Positions 63,251-64,000 of a DNA stretch of 64,000 nt are shown piece by piece (the stretch's first letter is position 1; every line of letters begins with the position of its first letter). The translations under genes and the position numbers were made by a program. Where the stretch lies: positions 205,001-269,000 of the forward strand of contig JACEEZ010022522.1 in assembly GCA_016584305.1 (NCBI GenBank), written 5' to 3'. The notes below the pieces were generated by a model, which searched no databases, was not told the DNA's origin, and was given only the letters and a program-made list of their open reading frames with translations. The DNA comes from Chionoecetes opilio. Lineage: Eukaryota > Arthropoda > Malacostraca > Decapoda > Majidae.

Positions 63251-63910
63251 TGGTGCCCTTAGATGGCTTCGTCAGGCATAGCGTGGCAGCATGCTGGGCC
63301 GCGTAGTGGGCTGGTGAGTAGCGCGGCAGGGGCTGAGGTGAGTGAGCCGTGGCCGGGCGTCAGGGCTGTGGTGGCAGGCCTAGGGCGTGGTGCCCTTAGA
63401 GTGGATGGCAGCGTGGCGGCGTGGCGGCGTGGGGGCTGTGTAGCTGCAGTGCTGGGTTGGGTGGCGTGTAGGCGCGCTGGGTTGGGTGGCGTGTAGGTGC
63501 GCCGGGGTGGGGAGTGCATTGGGGGCGGAGGGCGGGTGTGGCGTACCGCGGTGGGGTGCAGAGGCGCGCGGGTGGGTGGCTGTGGCGCGCGGGGTCGCTG
63601 TGGCGGCGCGTTGGTGGCAGGTGGCGGCGGTTGGGGGCGGTAAGGGCCGGGTCGGGGTGTCGGCTGCGGTAGGTGCCCGCAGGTAGGTGGAGATAGCATT
63701 GGCGGCGCGGCAGGTGGCAGGGCTGTGGCAGGTACCTCGCGGCTGGGGCTGCAAGGGCGGCGCGGCGTGGGTGGCTGTGGCGCCCGCGCCGGTCACGTCT
63801 GGGTGGCAGCGTGGATGGCAGCCCGTGGCAGGCGGGCTGATGGGGGGAGAAGGGCCGGCCCCCCCCCGCCCCTCGGCTGGGTGTTCGAGGTCACTCCGTC
63901 GGCCACCAAA
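63251..63910. repeat. GC-rich segment, first copy of an approximately 660-bp direct repeat
   Basis: CTTCGTCAGGCATAGCGTGG, then CAGCATGCTGGGCCGCGT, occurs at about 63268 and again at about 63928 to the window edge, one mismatch in 75 bases. The DNA is rich in GGCGGC-type repeats. Ala/Pro-rich frames on the minus strand could be a degenerate gag but look low-complexity. Confidence 0.7.
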
Positions 63911-63911
63911 T
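63891..63911 (-). other. Candidate LTR edge and primer-binding site
   Basis: On the minus strand CACTACA is followed by TTTGGTGGCCGACGGAGTGA. A terminal CA, a 2-base gap and TGG-initial sequence complementary to a tRNA 3' CCA end is how a retrotransposon LTR meets its primer-binding site. It fits the Gypsy fragment downstream, but the LTR runs off the window. Confidence 0.35.
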
Positions 63912-64000
63912 GTAGTGACTCTCCTTCGTCAGGCATAGCGTGGCAGCATGCTGGGCCGCGTGGTGGGCTGGTGAGTAGCGCGGCAGGGGCTGAGGTGAGT

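Noticed and set aside
63259..63796. Ala/Pro/His-rich frames on the minus strand as a gene
   Set aside because: They follow the GC-rich repeat composition, overlap in two frames, and show no domain; at best a decayed gag.

Overview
This window is eukaryotic, repeat-saturated genomic DNA. The likely source is an arthropod, most probably a decapod crustacean. The evidence is: one intron-rich PDGFR/VEGFR-like receptor tyrosine kinase with an invertebrate-type layout, very abundant micro- and minisatellites, tRNA-derived SINEs, Tc1/piggyBac/hAT/Harbinger-type DNA transposons and several LINE clades. The taxon is an inference from these features; I could not run a search.

The only host gene I can support is on the minus strand from 60744 down to 34364. 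It has seventeen exons, and all sixteen exon junctions keep the reading frame (2,994 coding bases, 997 codons plus stop). In order they encode the end of one Ig domain, a cysteine-free Ig domain, three further Ig domains, one transmembrane helix, a juxtamembrane segment, and a tyrosine kinase split by a long kinase insert. This is the layout of the PDGFR/VEGFR family (Pvr in arthropods). The signal peptide and first Ig domains must lie beyond 64000. The kinase carries HGD where HRD is usual and SVE where APE is usual, and it ends almost directly after the kinase fold.

Regions: 1-4.06 kb is degraded repeat (old SINE copies, a 1.1 kb impure GT tract, a T-rich tract). 4.06-6.04 kb is a nested stack: a Tc1 element and a SINE inside a TTAA-flanked MITE. 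6-16 kb holds LINE and SINE fragments, microsatellites, a Harbinger-like MITE and a 29-bp minisatellite of about 1.5 kb. 16.4-22.3 kb holds two broken LINEs. 22.9-34 kb is almost entirely simple repeats, including a 20-bp array of about 3 kb, with signs of unpolished sequence. 34.3-60.8 kb is the receptor gene, its introns packed with LINE 3' ends, antisense SINEs, MITEs and minisatellites. 60.8-64 kb has MITEs, a satellite-like triplet and a fragment of a Gypsy-type LTR element.

The most unusual observation is how transposable elements sit against the splice sites of the receptor gene. Seven of its seventeen 3' splice sites have the 8-bp-repeat tail of the same CR1-like LINE within about 30 nt upstream, in the sense orientation, where the polypyrimidine tract belongs. 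Antisense SINE A-tails lie within 11-40 nt of three donor sites. One intron holds about 1.5 kb of a minisatellite whose every unit looks like the neighbouring authentic 5' splice site, and one acceptor region is triplicated.
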